NCBI GenBank assembly: GCA_020793555.1
Contig: DQIO01000289.1
Span: forward strand, 1 to 14,484
From: Methanosarcinaceae archaeon
GTDB taxonomy: Archaea; Halobacteriota; Methanosarcinia; Methanosarcinales; Methanosarcinaceae
DNA length: 14,484 bases
Direction: 5' to 3'
Shown here: piece by piece, positions 6,773 to 13,504 of the stretch
How positions within the stretch are numbered: position 1 is the first letter of the stretch
Layout of the letters: the number at the start of each line of letters is the position of its first letter
Position numbers and translations under genes: made by a program
The notes under the pieces: generated by a model
Told to the model about the DNA's origin: nothing
The model's database searches: none
What the model saw: only the letters and a program-made list of their open reading frames with translations

Positions 6773-7136
6773 TTGTATCTCCCCTCATTATTGGTTTAAT
6801 TGTGTATTTTTCAAACACATTAATGTCCAGTACATTTTTGCCAAATATGACTTTCCCATCCGATAGAACATCCAATGTAAATGGATTTGTGATATCTTTT
6901 AAACCGCTCTCTTCCATGAAAATTGCATCCACAGGTATCCCAAGTTCTTTGAACCCATTTTTTTTAATCGTATGCCATTGGTCTTTGCACTGTTTTTCTG
7001 AATATTTCTTAACGATAATCAGCACATCATAATCGCTATGCTTATCAAAATCTTCTCTTGCAGTACTGCCAAACAGTACGATTGAGACCAAATTATGTCC
7101 CACTGTTTCTTTTATCAGTTCAATGATATGTTTCAT
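6747..7136 (-). CDS. MNT-type minimal nucleotidyltransferase
   Basis: The 129-aa protein has the Pol beta/KNT superfamily signature LFGSTAREDFDKHSDYDVLI (residues 21-40): the GS pair and the two metal-binding aspartates Asp35 and Asp37, with a likely third acid at Asp70 in IPVDAIFM. Members of this family usually pair with a HEPN RNase and, where tested, act as antitoxins that AMPylate the HEPN partner. Here the gene begins 14 bases after hisB ends, so it may be co-transcribed with the his genes, and it converges on the MutS-like gene. The expected HEPN gene is represented only by a fragment overlapping its 3' end. The C-terminal VGWRIPA may be altered by the same decay. The family is clear; whether it still has a cellular role without HEPN is not. 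Confidence 0.82.
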   Translation of the reverse strand: MKHIIELIKETVGHNLVSIVLFGSTAREDFDKHSDYDVLIIVKKYSEKQCKDQWHTIKKNGFKELGIPVDAIFMEESGLKDITNPFTLDVLSDGKVIFGKNVLDINVFEKYTIKPIMRGDTRVGWRIPA

Positions 7137-7150
7137 TCAACACGACCCGT

Positions 7151-7726
7151 TTACAGCACACCTTTCGTACTCTTGATCCTGTCACCTTCAACAACGACAG
7201 CGCGTCGCAGTGCATACGCAAACGCCTTGAACAGCGCTTCGATCATGTGGTGGTCATTCTCACCGCGTACCGTTGCATGAAGATTCATCTTCGCATTTTC
7301 CGCAAGCGATTCAAAGAAGTGCCTGACCATCTGGGTATTGAACTCGCCCACGCGTGGTGATCCAAACTCGGCATTCATTACCATATAACTGCGTCCTCCA
7401 AGATCCAGCACTACGTCTGCCAGTGCCTCATCCATAGGGATGCGTGCTTCACCAAATCTTGCAATACCTGACTTATCACCAATGGCTTTTGTGATTGCCT
7501 GTCCAAGAACGATTCCGGTATCCTCTATTAAGTGGTGTTCATCCACAATAAGGTCGCCTCTTGCGGCAATTGTAAGATCGAAATTGCCGTGTCTTGCAAA
7601 CGATGTGAGCATGTGGTCAAAAAAGCCAATACCTGTACTGATGTCGGACGAGCCGATACCGTCAAGTGTCAGTTTCATTTGAATATCGGTTTCGCTCGTT
7701 TTGCGTGATATCTTTGCGGTTCTCAT
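7151..7726 (-). CDS. hisB: imidazoleglycerol-phosphate dehydratase
   Basis: The 191-aa product matches the monofunctional IGP dehydratase found in Archaea (no phosphatase domain). Diagnostic segments are [17 protein letters not shown] (31-47), the metal-binding [10 protein letters not shown] (62-71), VRHFFESLA, and the C-terminal histidine cluster [21 protein letters not shown]. It removes water from D-erythro-imidazole glycerol phosphate to give imidazole acetol phosphate, the sixth step of histidine synthesis, using two Mn ions. It lies 27 bases after hisA with a purine-rich AAGGGGAA before the ATG, and so belongs to one hisG-hisA-hisB operon. Length and motifs are complete. Confidence 0.97.
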   Translation of the reverse strand: MRTAKISRKTSETDIQMKLTLDGIGSSDISTGIGFFDHMLTSFARHGNFDLTIAARGDLIVDEHHLIEDTGIVLGQAITKAIGDKSGIARFGEARIPMDEALADVVLDLGGRSYMVMNAEFGSPRVGEFNTQMVRHFFESLAENAKMNLHATVRGENDHHMIEALFKAFAYALRRAVVVEGDRIKSTKGVL

Positions 7727-7753
7727 GAGATTCCCCTTACTGTCTTAATCTAT

Positions 7754-8491
7754 TTATGAATCGTCACTGATAATATTTATCGCTTCTGGAAGTGTGAACT
7801 TGTTAGTGTAAAGTGCACTGCCGACAACAACACCGGATGCACCCGTGTTTTTCAGCGCAACAATGTCTTCAAGTGTTGTGACCCCACCCGATGCGATGAC
7901 AGGTATATTTACCGAATCCACAAGAGCCCGCGTAGGTTCCGGATTGATCCCTTGCATCAATCCCTCGCTATCAATATTTGTAAAAAGAATACTTCCTGCC
8001 CCAAGTTTCTCGAACTTTGCACCCATTTCAACAGGTGTGAATTGTGATTCCTTTGTCCACCCTTCAATGGATACTTTGCCGTTCTTTGCATCAAGTGCCA
8101 CGTTTATGTGTTCACTTCCAAACTTGTCCGCGAGTTTTCTGATCAATTCCGGCTCATTGAGTGCCGCTGTGCTCAGGATGATCCTGTCAACACCAATGTT
8201 GAGAAGTGCTGCTCCGTCCTTGAATGAACGAATACCGCCGCCGACTTGTATCGACATTCCCAGAGGTTTGCACTCTTTGACGATCTTCTCGATTATAGGC
8301 GCATTATTGCGTGTGCCTTCGATCGCACCGTCAAGATCAATCAAATGCAGTGTTGTTGCACCCTGTGCCACCCAATCAAGAGCAACCTGTGCGGGGTCGT
8401 CAATGGACACCAATTCACTGCCCGGTATTCCCTGTACCAACTGGACACATTTGCCCCCTCTCATATCAACTGCAGGTATCACTTCAAACAT
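7754..8491 (-). CDS. hisA: ProFAR isomerase (phosphoribosylformimino-AICAR-phosphate isomerase)
   Basis: The 245-aa TIM-barrel enzyme carries the HisA landmarks: IPAVDMRGGKCVQLVQG with general base Asp9, a phosphate-binding QVGGGIRS loop, VALDAKNGKV with catalytic Asp134, and the second phosphate loop IASGGVTTLEDI. It carries out the Amadori rearrangement of ProFAR to PRFAR, the fourth step of the pathway. DMRGGKCVQL and the absence of HisF-type residues separate it from HisF. The start has AAGGTGA six bases upstream and lies 18 bases after the hisG stop. It is full length and apparently intact. Confidence 0.97.
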   Translation of the reverse strand: MFEVIPAVDMRGGKCVQLVQGIPGSELVSIDDPAQVALDWVAQGATTLHLIDLDGAIEGTRNNAPIIEKIVKECKPLGMSIQVGGGIRSFKDGAALLNIGVDRIILSTAALNEPELIRKLADKFGSEHINVALDAKNGKVSIEGWTKESQFTPVEMGAKFEKLGAGSILFTNIDSEGLMQGINPEPTRALVDSVNIPVIASGGVTTLEDIVALKNTGASGVVVGSALYTNKFTLPEAINIISDDS

Positions 8492-8509
8492 GTTGTCACC
8501 TTGCCACCT

Positions 8510-9364
8510 TTATGCCATCATACGTTCGATAGGTACGACCAGAATACCGCCTGCTCCAACATCTTTGAGTTTGCTGACGGTGGAAAATATCACATCAGCA
8601 TCCACAACAGCATGAACAGCCAGGATCGAGTCATCGGATTCGACTTTCATAACGGTTGGTCCTGCAAGTCCGGGGAGCACGCTTTTTACAGCATCCAGTT
8701 TGTCAGCCGGAACGTTCATCATCAGATATCGTTTGCCTTTTGCATGCAAGACACTCTCGATTGCGGTCTTTATGTATTGTATCTTTTCCTTTTCAGCCGC
8801 ACTTTCACGGTTTGTTATCAGGCGTACGGATGATGAGAATACATCTTCTATTACCTTCAAATGGTTTGTCAGGAGTGTTGTGCCGGAACTTGAGATGTCA
8901 ACAATCGCATCAGCTATCCCGACATGCGGGGTCATTTCACATGCTCCGCTTACCTTTACTATCTCGATGTTTACTCCGAGTTCTTCAAAATACCGTTTTG
9001 TTATGTTCGGGAACTCGGTTGCGACCCGCATGCCGTTTAGATCTTGTGGTGATGTAATCGGTGAATCGTCAGGGACGGCGAGTACGAGTTTCGCACGACC
9101 GAATTTAAGGTCAAGGATTACGTCAACGTCCGCACTGGTTTCCGATATCAGGTCAAGTCCGGTGATGCCGACATCTGCGGCGCCGTCCTGTACATATTCA
9201 GGAATGTCGGCGGCTCTTGCGAACAGGAATGTTATGTCGGGGTCTGTGGTCTTTGCAAAAAGTTTTCTGGTCGCCCCTTCAAGAACAGGGAGGCCGGCTT
9301 CTTTGAGTAAGTTTACGGTCGGATCGTGCAGCCGACCTTTGTTAGGTATTGCAATACGTATCAT
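8510..9364 (-). CDS. hisG: ATP phosphoribosyltransferase, long (regulated) form
   Basis: At 284 aa this is the long HisG form, which needs no HisZ. It makes N1-(5-phosphoribosyl)-ATP from ATP and PRPP, the committed step of histidine synthesis. The catalytic part (1 to about 210) has IAIPNKGRLHDP, AADVGITGLDL and the PRPP loop VDISSSGTTLLTN. The C-terminal ACT-like domain (about 211-284), with LPGLAGPTVMKV and DVGAGGILVVPIERM, binds histidine for feedback inhibition in this family. It is the first gene of the his operon on the minus strand. A TATA box is placed so that the mRNA would have only a few bases of leader, which fits the absence of a good ribosome binding site. Confidence 0.97.
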   Translation of the reverse strand: MIRIAIPNKGRLHDPTVNLLKEAGLPVLEGATRKLFAKTTDPDITFLFARAADIPEYVQDGAADVGITGLDLISETSADVDVILDLKFGRAKLVLAVPDDSPITSPQDLNGMRVATEFPNITKRYFEELGVNIEIVKVSGACEMTPHVGIADAIVDISSSGTTLLTNHLKVIEDVFSSSVRLITNRESAAEKEKIQYIKTAIESVLHAKGKRYLMMNVPADKLDAVKSVLPGLAGPTVMKVESDDSILAVHAVVDADVIFSTVSKLKDVGAGGILVVPIERMMA

Positions 9365-9387
9365 TGTGAGGGTCCTTTAAGTTTCTG

Positions 9388-9400
9388 ATATATTTAAAAT
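9388..9400 (-). promoter_or_regulatory. TATA box of the his operon
   Basis: On the minus strand the sequence reads ATTTTAAATATAT, close to the archaeal TATA consensus, centred about 30 bases before the hisG ATG. The transcript would begin within a few bases of the ATG, giving a nearly leaderless mRNA. No operator palindrome is seen next to it. Confidence 0.6.
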
Positions 9401-9641
9401 GATTCTACATTATCCTTTTGCAGTACCGTTCTTGTATGTATTATTTTTGCCATACTATTTCATGATTCATTGTGTATATATTTTAGAATATGTTATGTAA
9501 ATTATTACGGCTGGTTATTATGTTGAATGGTAAATATTATATATGTATAGTATTTATTATTATCAATCTAAATAGTTCCATGTTTTGACTTATAAACAGG
9601 GTTCAAGAGAAAATCTTCGCTAACGCTCAGATTAACTCGCA
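9401..9641. other. A+T-rich intergenic region between divergent hisG and mat
   Basis: No coding sequence, tRNA or known riboswitch fold is visible. A short imperfect stem, AATCT ... AGATT with an inner GC-TAAC-GC, lies at about 9612-9633 just before the mat TATA box and could be a regulatory site, but it is short. The rest is low-complexity A+T sequence that would hold the two promoters' upstream elements. Confidence 0.4.
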
Positions 9642-9658
9642 CTATATATTTATAAAAT
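9642..9658 (+). promoter_or_regulatory. TATA box of the mat gene
   Basis: CTATATATTTATAAAAT matches an archaeal TATA element. A start about 26 bases downstream gives a leader of roughly 15-20 bases that includes AAGAGGA at 9681-9687, spaced properly from the ATG at 9692. Confidence 0.6.
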
Positions 9659-9691
9659 ACATACTATTGAAAATAGACATAAGAGGATAAA

Positions 9692-10888
9692 ATGATACGA
9701 AATATCAAAGTCGAGCACCTTGTAGAGACTCCTGTGGAAAAGCAACAGATCGAACTTGTCGAGCGAAAGGGTGTCGGTCATCCTGATAGTATTTCTGATG
9801 GGCTGGCAGAGGCTGTTAGCCGTGCATTGTGCAAGGAATACATTGAAAAATGCGGTGTGGTGCTTCACCACAACACTGATGAGACACAGATCGTGGCAGG
9901 ACGTTCCAATCCACAATTCGGTGGCGGAGAGGTTATAAAACCAATCTACACACTGCTTGTTGGAAGAGCCACAAAGGAATTTGATGGTCAGGAGATTGCT
10001 GCTGAGTCTGTTGCAGTTGATGCGGCTCGCAAATATGTCAATGCTACGATAGCAGACATCGATCTTGACAGGGATATGATCATCGACTGCAAACTCGGAA
10101 CAGGTTCATCAGATCTTCGTGATGTTTTCAATCGGGATCAGATCCCAAAGGCAAATGATACGTCATTTGGTGTGGGTCATGCACCGTTCTCTGAACTTGA
10201 GACTATTGTGTACAATGCCGAGCGGATGCTTATTACAGACCTTAAGAAAACAATTCCTGGTATTGGAGAGGATATCAAGGTCATGGGTCTTCGTGATGGG
10301 GATGACATGACACTCACGATCGGATGCGGTATTGTTGGCAGGCACGTGGATGACCTTGACCATTACATTAACATCAAGGAAGAGATGCAGGATTATGTTG
10401 TTGACCTTGCAGGCAAGTACACAGATCGTAATGTTGTAGCTTTCGTTAATACTGCTGATAAAATAGAGGATGGCTCGGTGTTCCTGACTGTTACCGGAAC
10501 ATCTGCGGAGATGGGCGATGACGGGTCTGTCGGTCGTGGAAACCGTTGCAATGGATTGATCACTCCAAACCGTCCAATGAGTATGGAAGCAACCAGTGGT
10601 AAGAACCCGATCAACCACATTGGAAAGATATACAACCTTCTTTCTACACAGATGGCAAAGGATATCGTAAAAGCGGTTCCTGATGTCGAGGATGTGTATG
10701 TGAGGATCCTTTCACAGATCGGTCAGCCTATCGACCAGCCTCTTGTTGCGAGTGCACAGGTAATTCCTAAGGATGGTACGAACTTTGCAACCATCCGTGC
10801 TGAAGCGGAAGTTGTTATTGATGACTGGCTTGCGAACATCACCAAGATCACAGACATGGTGATCAACGGAGAACTGGATACTTTCTAA
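9692..10888 (+). CDS. mat: S-adenosylmethionine synthetase, archaeal type
   Basis: The 398-aa enzyme belongs to the archaeal MAT family (PF01941 type), which is highly diverged from bacterial MetK. Landmarks are [19 protein letters not shown] (26-44), [12 protein letters not shown] (59-70), [19 protein letters not shown], and the glycine-rich [16 protein letters not shown] with [16 protein letters not shown] downstream. It condenses methionine and ATP to SAM, releasing phosphate and pyrophosphate. It is monocistronic, with its own promoter, a GAGGA ribosome binding site and a downstream terminator-like site. The product supplies methyltransferases and also the radical SAM protein encoded upstream, though I see no regulatory link. 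Length is normal and all motifs are complete. Confidence 0.98.
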   Translation: MIRNIKVEHLVETPVEKQQIELVERKGVGHPDSISDGLAEAVSRALCKEYIEKCGVVLHHNTDETQIVAGRSNPQFGGGEVIKPIYTLLVGRATKEFDGQEIAAESVAVDAARKYVNATIADIDLDRDMIIDCKLGTGSSDLRDVFNRDQIPKANDTSFGVGHAPFSELETIVYNAERMLITDLKKTIPGIGEDIKVMGLRDGDDMTLTIGCGIVGRHVDDLDHYINIKEEMQDYVVDLAGKYTDRNVVAFVNTADKIEDGSVFLTVTGTSAEMGDDGSVGRGNRCNGLITPNRPMSMEATSGKNPINHIGKIYNLLSTQMAKDIVKAVPDVEDVYVRILSQIGQPIDQPLVASAQVIPKDGTNFATIRAEAEVVIDDWLANITKITDMVINGELDTF

Positions 10889-10922
10889 AAACGCAGTTAA
10901 AGATGACAATTGGGCGGAAAAT

Positions 10923-10964
10923 GGATGTTCACACATCCGGTATCTGCTCAATCAATTCTTTTTT
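10923..10964 (+). terminator. terminator-like hairpin and T-tract after mat
   Basis: A perfect 6-bp stem with a 4-base loop (GGATGT-TCAC-ACATCC, 10923-10938) is followed, after 20 bases, by a run of six T (10959-10964). Archaeal termination depends mainly on the T-tract; the hairpin is an addition. Confidence 0.45.
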
Positions 10965-11036
10965 ACATTCGTTTGGCGAAAAGGATAAGTACCATTATGC
11001 GTATGGAAGTGGTGCATCGCCTATTGTTAACATTGA

Positions 11037-11148
11037 CCCGCCTTAACTCAGTGGTAGAGTGCGCGGCTGTAGTATGGTTCATGCGACCCTGTGTCGCACA
11101 TACCGCGCAGGCACCGCGATGTCCCCGGTTCGAGTCTGGGAGGCGGGA
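11037..11148 (+). tRNA. tRNA-Tyr (GTA), with intron
   Basis: All arms fold. The acceptor CCCGCCT pairs fully with AGGCGGG (11141-11147), discriminator A at 11148. The D stem is ACTC/GAGT, the anticodon stem CGCGG (11062-11066) with CCGCG (11114-11118), and the T stem CCCGG/CTGGG with loop TTCGAGT. The anticodon GTA is at 11069-11071. The C1-G72 pair is the archaeal tRNA-Tyr identity element and supports the call. The mature length is 72 nt after removal of 40 nt at 11073-11112. CCA is not encoded. Confidence 0.95.
11073..11112 (+). other. tRNA-Tyr intron with bulge-helix-bulge
   Basis: The intron lies after position 37, the usual archaeal site. CTGT (11067-11070) pairs with GCAG (11107-11110) to make the 4-bp central helix. 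It is flanked by the three-base bulges AGT (cut between G11072 and T11073) and GCA (cut between C11112 and A11113). Inside, GGT/ACC and ATGCGAC with GTCGC(A)CAT form a stable stem. This is a canonical substrate for the archaeal splicing endonuclease. Confidence 0.9.
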
Positions 11149-11179
11149 CCTTTTAACATGGCATAGAGCCTTTCTAACG

Positions 11180-11196
11180 AATGGCTTTCAGCCATT
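11180..11196 (+). other. perfect 7-bp hairpin between the two tRNA genes
   Basis: AATGGCT-TTC-AGCCATT forms a short hairpin between tRNA-Tyr and tRNA-Asp. It is followed by an A-rich stretch rather than T, so it is not a standard terminator on this strand; the T-run just after tRNA-Tyr (11151-11155) may serve that purpose. It might be a processing signal or chance. Confidence 0.35.
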
Positions 11197-11208
11197 CAAA
11201 CAAAAAGG

Positions 11209-11217
11209 CTTAAATGC
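11209..11217 (+). promoter_or_regulatory. TATA-like box for tRNA-Asp
   Basis: GCTTAAATG lies about 40 bases before the tRNA-Asp 5' end. Transcription would start near 11240 with a leader of around a dozen bases removed by RNase P. The match to consensus is moderate. Confidence 0.4.
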
Positions 11218-11253
11218 AAAAACATGCTTTAGGGTGTACTCGCAAAACCACAT

Positions 11254-11326
11254 GTTCGGATAGTGTAGTGGCCTATCATGGAGCCCTGTCGAGGCTCCGA
11301 CTCGGGTTCGAATCCCGGTCCGAACG
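11254..11326 (+). tRNA. tRNA-Asp (GTC)
   Basis: The acceptor GTTCGGA pairs with TCCGAAC (11319-11325), discriminator G at 11326. The anticodon arm is GAGCC-CTGTCGA-GGCTC with anticodon GTC, and the T arm CGGG-TTCGAAT-CCCG is standard. The GTGTAGTGGCCTATCA D-arm is typical of archaeal tRNA-Asp. It has no intron and no encoded CCA. Confidence 0.95.
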
Positions 11327-11344
11327 TATCTTAAACTTAAATTC

Positions 11345-11380
11345 TCCCGATGTTTTATCGGGATTTTATTCTTGTTTTTT
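11345..11380 (+). terminator. terminator after tRNA-Asp
   Basis: TCCCGAT-GTTTT-ATCGGGA (11345-11363) is a perfect 7-bp hairpin followed by a T-rich tract with a run of six T ending at 11380, which would stop tRNA-Asp transcription. Confidence 0.7.
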
Positions 11381-11381
11381 G

Positions 11382-11637
11382 GTACAAAGAGTGCAATCAC
11401 CGTTTATTGGTTACTTCGCTGCAGCGAGAAGATTATGTTTTGTAAAGTTAACACAAAACAACGTCAAAAGGTGACATTGCTACAAACGTTGTGTTAAAGT
11501 GGGCTTTGTGTAGAAAGTCGGAATATAATACGATTTTTAAAACAAAGTCGTTAAGTAATACAATTACAATTCATCACAGATTTCTTGCTGGATGTAGGAG
11601 GCATTCAGGTTGATGCTCGTGTTTTATCGGCAAATCA
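11382..11637. other. non-coding left edge of the accessory block
   Basis: No gene is recognisable. A 9-bp perfect inverted repeat, TTAACACAA (11448-11456) and TTGTGTTAA (11489-11497), flanks a 32-base spacer. A 15-bp direct repeat (11507-11521) recurs at 12284-12298. A short plus-strand frame ending at about 11637 (DFLLDVGGIQVDARVLSANH) could be a gene remnant, but it is closed upstream by a TAA within about 30 codons and I cannot place it. Confidence 0.4.
11507..11521 (+). repeat. 15-bp direct repeat flanking the membrane-protein gene, copy 1
   Basis: TGTGTAGAAAGTCGG here and TGTGGAGAAAGTCGG at 12284-12298 differ at one base and enclose the 169-aa membrane-protein gene. They could be target-site or recombination traces; at this length chance cannot be excluded. 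Confidence 0.4.
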
Positions 11638-12147
11638 CTAACAAACTTTTTCTCTGGAAATCGAAATGCACGTTTCAAGTTCACAATATCTTTTATCGAT
11701 TGCATTAAACAATTCTGTTTCGACTTCCTTCGTATGTGATTCATCATCAATTATTTCATCCGATACATCGATTTTGATTTTAAAATAATGGTCTAAAGCT
11801 AAACGCAACTCAGTTGAACCAAGATATTTATTTTGTTTAATGTCATCCCAAAAATAGTAGTATTTCTTGACTCCTTCACCTGAGCGATTTGAATTATTTA
11901 TCCGTTGAATTCGATTTTCAGTAAAAATTTTTTTGTCCAATTTTTTAGAAAATAATGGAGCGACAAGATGGTCCATTTCTCTAACATATCGGTCAATTTC
12001 CATAAATTTAGTTTGTTTTTTAATTTGAATGACACTCCACAAAGTTATAATTACCAGAAATGCAACAAGTACAAAATTGGAAATTGTACTAATAGCATCC
12101 CAATTCAATTGTCCATTATTATTAACGAATATATCTGTAATATTCAC
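11638..12147 (-). CDS. small one-helix membrane protein, unknown function
   Basis: The 169-aa product is not recognised. It starts with a short polar segment, a single hydrophobic helix at about 21-42 (ISNFVLVAFLVIITLWSVIQ), and a basic QIKKQTK stop, followed by about 125 charged, soluble residues without visible catalytic motifs. The topology is probably N-out, C-in, by the positive-inside rule. Such 'one helix plus soluble tail' proteins are frequent in accessory and defence regions and are typically annotated only as hypothetical. The GTG start is chosen because GAGGTTG (12152-12158) precedes it; the ATG at 12147-12149 is out of frame. Its strand is opposite to the flanking RNase III gene, with a 257-base divergent promoter region between. 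Confidence 0.7.
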   Translation of the reverse strand: MNITDIFVNNNGQLNWDAISTISNFVLVAFLVIITLWSVIQIKKQTKFMEIDRYVREMDHLVAPLFSKKLDKKIFTENRIQRINNSNRSGEGVKKYYYFWDDIKQNKYLGSTELRLALDHYFKIKIDVSDEIIDDESHTKEVETELFNAIDKRYCELETCISISREKVC

Positions 12148-12181
12148 ATTTCAACCTCACATTTTGAAGAAATTATATTCA

Positions 12182-12197
12182 ATACTTACATAAGTAT
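12182..12197. promoter_or_regulatory. 16-bp palindrome in the promoter of the membrane-protein gene (operator candidate)
   Basis: ATACTTA-CA-TAAGTAT is a perfect 7+7 palindrome with a 2-base spacer. It adjoins a TATA-like stretch (about 12193-12204 read on the minus strand) and sits about 35 bases before the GTG at 12147. This is a natural place for a dimeric repressor to block the core promoter. No regulator gene is adjacent. Confidence 0.45.
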
Positions 12198-12283
12198 ATA
12201 TTATCATATAAGTCACAAAATATATAGTTTCGTTATTCACGGTTTTGTGTGAAAAATCGTTAATGTGTAGAAAATAAAGAATC

Positions 12284-12298
12284 TGTGGAGAAAGTCGG
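12284..12298 (+). repeat. 15-bp direct repeat, copy 2
   Basis: Partner of 11507-11521, one mismatch. It lies in the divergent promoter region upstream of the RNase III gene. Confidence 0.4.
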
Positions 12299-12404
12299 GG
12301 CATTGTACAAAAAGGAAAATCACAAAATCTGGATCATTTTTTGCAGAAAAAAATGGAGGGTTAAAGCGATAGTTTCATCAAATCAAAAAACAAGGAGAAA
12401 TTAA

Positions 12405-13163
12405 ATGAAAGTAAACAATGACTTGATTGTAAGTTCTGATGATTTAGATGATTTTCAAAAAATAATTGGTGTCCGGTTTAATGATACTAAATATTTAATA
12501 CAAGCATTATTACATGGCTCTATTTTTAGTGGAGACAAAACAAAATTAGACACATTTAAAAAAGTAAATGATCTCGAATCTGACAATTATGAAAAACTGG
12601 AATACCTTGGGGATTCAGTACTGGGTTTAATTGTTTCTGAATATTCTTATCATGAAGAAGTAATTGAAGAATATGCGAAAGCACAAGAACGAAAAATAGA
12701 GGGCGTTTTAACTGATATTAAGAAAGTATTGGTATCCAATGACAATTTAAAACCACTGGCACATAAAATAAATCTTGATGATTACATATTATATGGCTAT
12801 CTGGAAAATATTAGTGACATATATGCAAATGTGATTGAAGCGCTTATTGGCAGTATTTATCTTGATCAAGGATATGCCGAAGCGAAGAAATTTGTGTGCA
12901 CTTTTTTTGGTATGAAAGGTGCTTTAAGCAAAATTGTGGATTCAAATCCCAAGGGAAAGTTGAGTGAAATTTGTGATAAGAACAGCTGGGATCTCCCTGA
13001 ATATAAATTAATAAATGAAGAAGGTTCAGACCACAAAAAAATGTTCACAGTCGGATTATATATTTGCGGTGAGCAAGTTTCCATTGGAACCGGGCAGAAG
13101 AAACAATATGCGGAAATCGATGCTGCTGAAAAATATTTAAAAGAAATAGGATCAACGAATTAA
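12405..13163 (+). CDS. rnc: ribonuclease III (RNase III domain plus dsRNA-binding domain)
   Basis: The 252-aa protein has an RNase III catalytic domain (about 15-165) and a C-terminal dsRNA-binding domain (about 180-248). The signature motif is NYEKLEYLGDSVLGLIVSEY (61-80), with Glu63, Glu66 and Asp70 matching the E-x-x-E-x-x-x-D of bacterial enzymes. The second metal site in the IYANVIEALIGSIYLD helix (139-154) keeps Glu145 but has Asn142 where the E. coli enzyme has Asp114. The dsRBD ends with the usual KKQYAEIDAAEKYL helix. It would cleave double-stranded RNA in the cytoplasm as a dimer. RNase III is generally absent from Archaea, and this gene is A+T-rich and lies among accessory genes, so horizontal transfer is likely. 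The start has AAGGAG at a good distance. A hairpin terminator follows. Family call firm; activity uncertain because of the Asn. Confidence 0.92.
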   Translation: MKVNNDLIVSSDDLDDFQKIIGVRFNDTKYLIQALLHGSIFSGDKTKLDTFKKVNDLESDNYEKLEYLGDSVLGLIVSEYSYHEEVIEEYAKAQERKIEGVLTDIKKVLVSNDNLKPLAHKINLDDYILYGYLENISDIYANVIEALIGSIYLDQGYAEAKKFVCTFFGMKGALSKIVDSNPKGKLSEICDKNSWDLPEYKLINEEGSDHKKMFTVGLYICGEQVSIGTGQKKQYAEIDAAEKYLKEIGSTN

Positions 13164-13176
13164 AAATCAAAATAAT

Positions 13177-13216
13177 CGCTGATCATCCAATTGCCTCTAT
13201 CAGCGCCTTTTTCTCA
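13177..13216 (+). terminator. terminator-like hairpin after the RNase III gene
   Basis: CGCTGAT (13177-13183) pairs perfectly with ATCAGCG (13199-13205) across a 15-base loop and is followed by CCTTTTTC. It overlaps the end of the antitoxin-like remnant on the opposite strand. Confidence 0.5.
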
Positions 13217-13322
13217 TCTTTTAACTCATTGTATATTTCTGTAGATGCTTTCCATTCAAGAAAATCCATGTCATCTCAAGAGTTCCATCTACATATTTTT
13301 TGTAGAACTCCTCACTTTTCAG
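13183..13322 (-). pseudogene. decayed small antitoxin-like gene, frameshifted
   Basis: On the minus strand one frame reads LKSEEFYKKYVDGTLE (13322-13275) just after an in-frame TAA. A second frame then reads DMDFLEWKASTEIYNELK and ends KKALIEAIG before a TGA at 13183-13185. Joined by a frameshift near 13272-13275 they give the pattern SxEEFYKKY..G.L...DFLEWKA...Y, which resembles the C-terminal half of a family of small archaeal and bacterial antitoxin-like proteins. The N-terminal half is not recoverable and no toxin gene is intact beside it. It is a remnant of an older toxin-antitoxin locus. The recognition is by eye. Confidence 0.5.
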
Positions 13323-13473
13323 TTATTCTTTAAAATCATATATTAGGTGGAATTCGTGTTTGAAATAATACATGGATTTGTAGTCGTATTTGTATCGAAC
13401 CTATTTATTGAAATAACGCAATTTTAAGAAAATGCATCGCATAGATAGCACATTTGTGCTAAAGATTAAAAAA
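13323..13473. other. intergenic, no intact gene
   Basis: Nothing well supported is seen between the antitoxin-like remnant and the NERD promoter. A short minus-strand frame MYYFKHEFHLIYDFKE ends at the TAA just before the remnant and may be further debris of the same locus. Confidence 0.3.
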
Positions 13474-13483
13474 CAATATATAG
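13474..13483 (+). promoter_or_regulatory. TATA box of the NERD gene (leaderless)
   Basis: CAATATATAG is centred about 27 bases before the ATG at 13505 and there is no ribosome binding site, so the mRNA is probably leaderless, like that of the radical SAM operon. Confidence 0.5.
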
Positions 13484-13504
13484 TACTATACCAAATTTAA
13501 TCAA

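Noticed and set aside
7845..9380. Long plus-strand open frames opposite hisA and hisG
   Set aside because: They are antisense shadows of conserved his genes, with serine- and proline-rich, low-complexity translations.
9600..9691. Possible SAM-responsive RNA before mat
   Set aside because: The expected transcription start lies downstream of the only stem seen (about 9612-9633), leaving a leader of about 20 bases, too short for a riboswitch.
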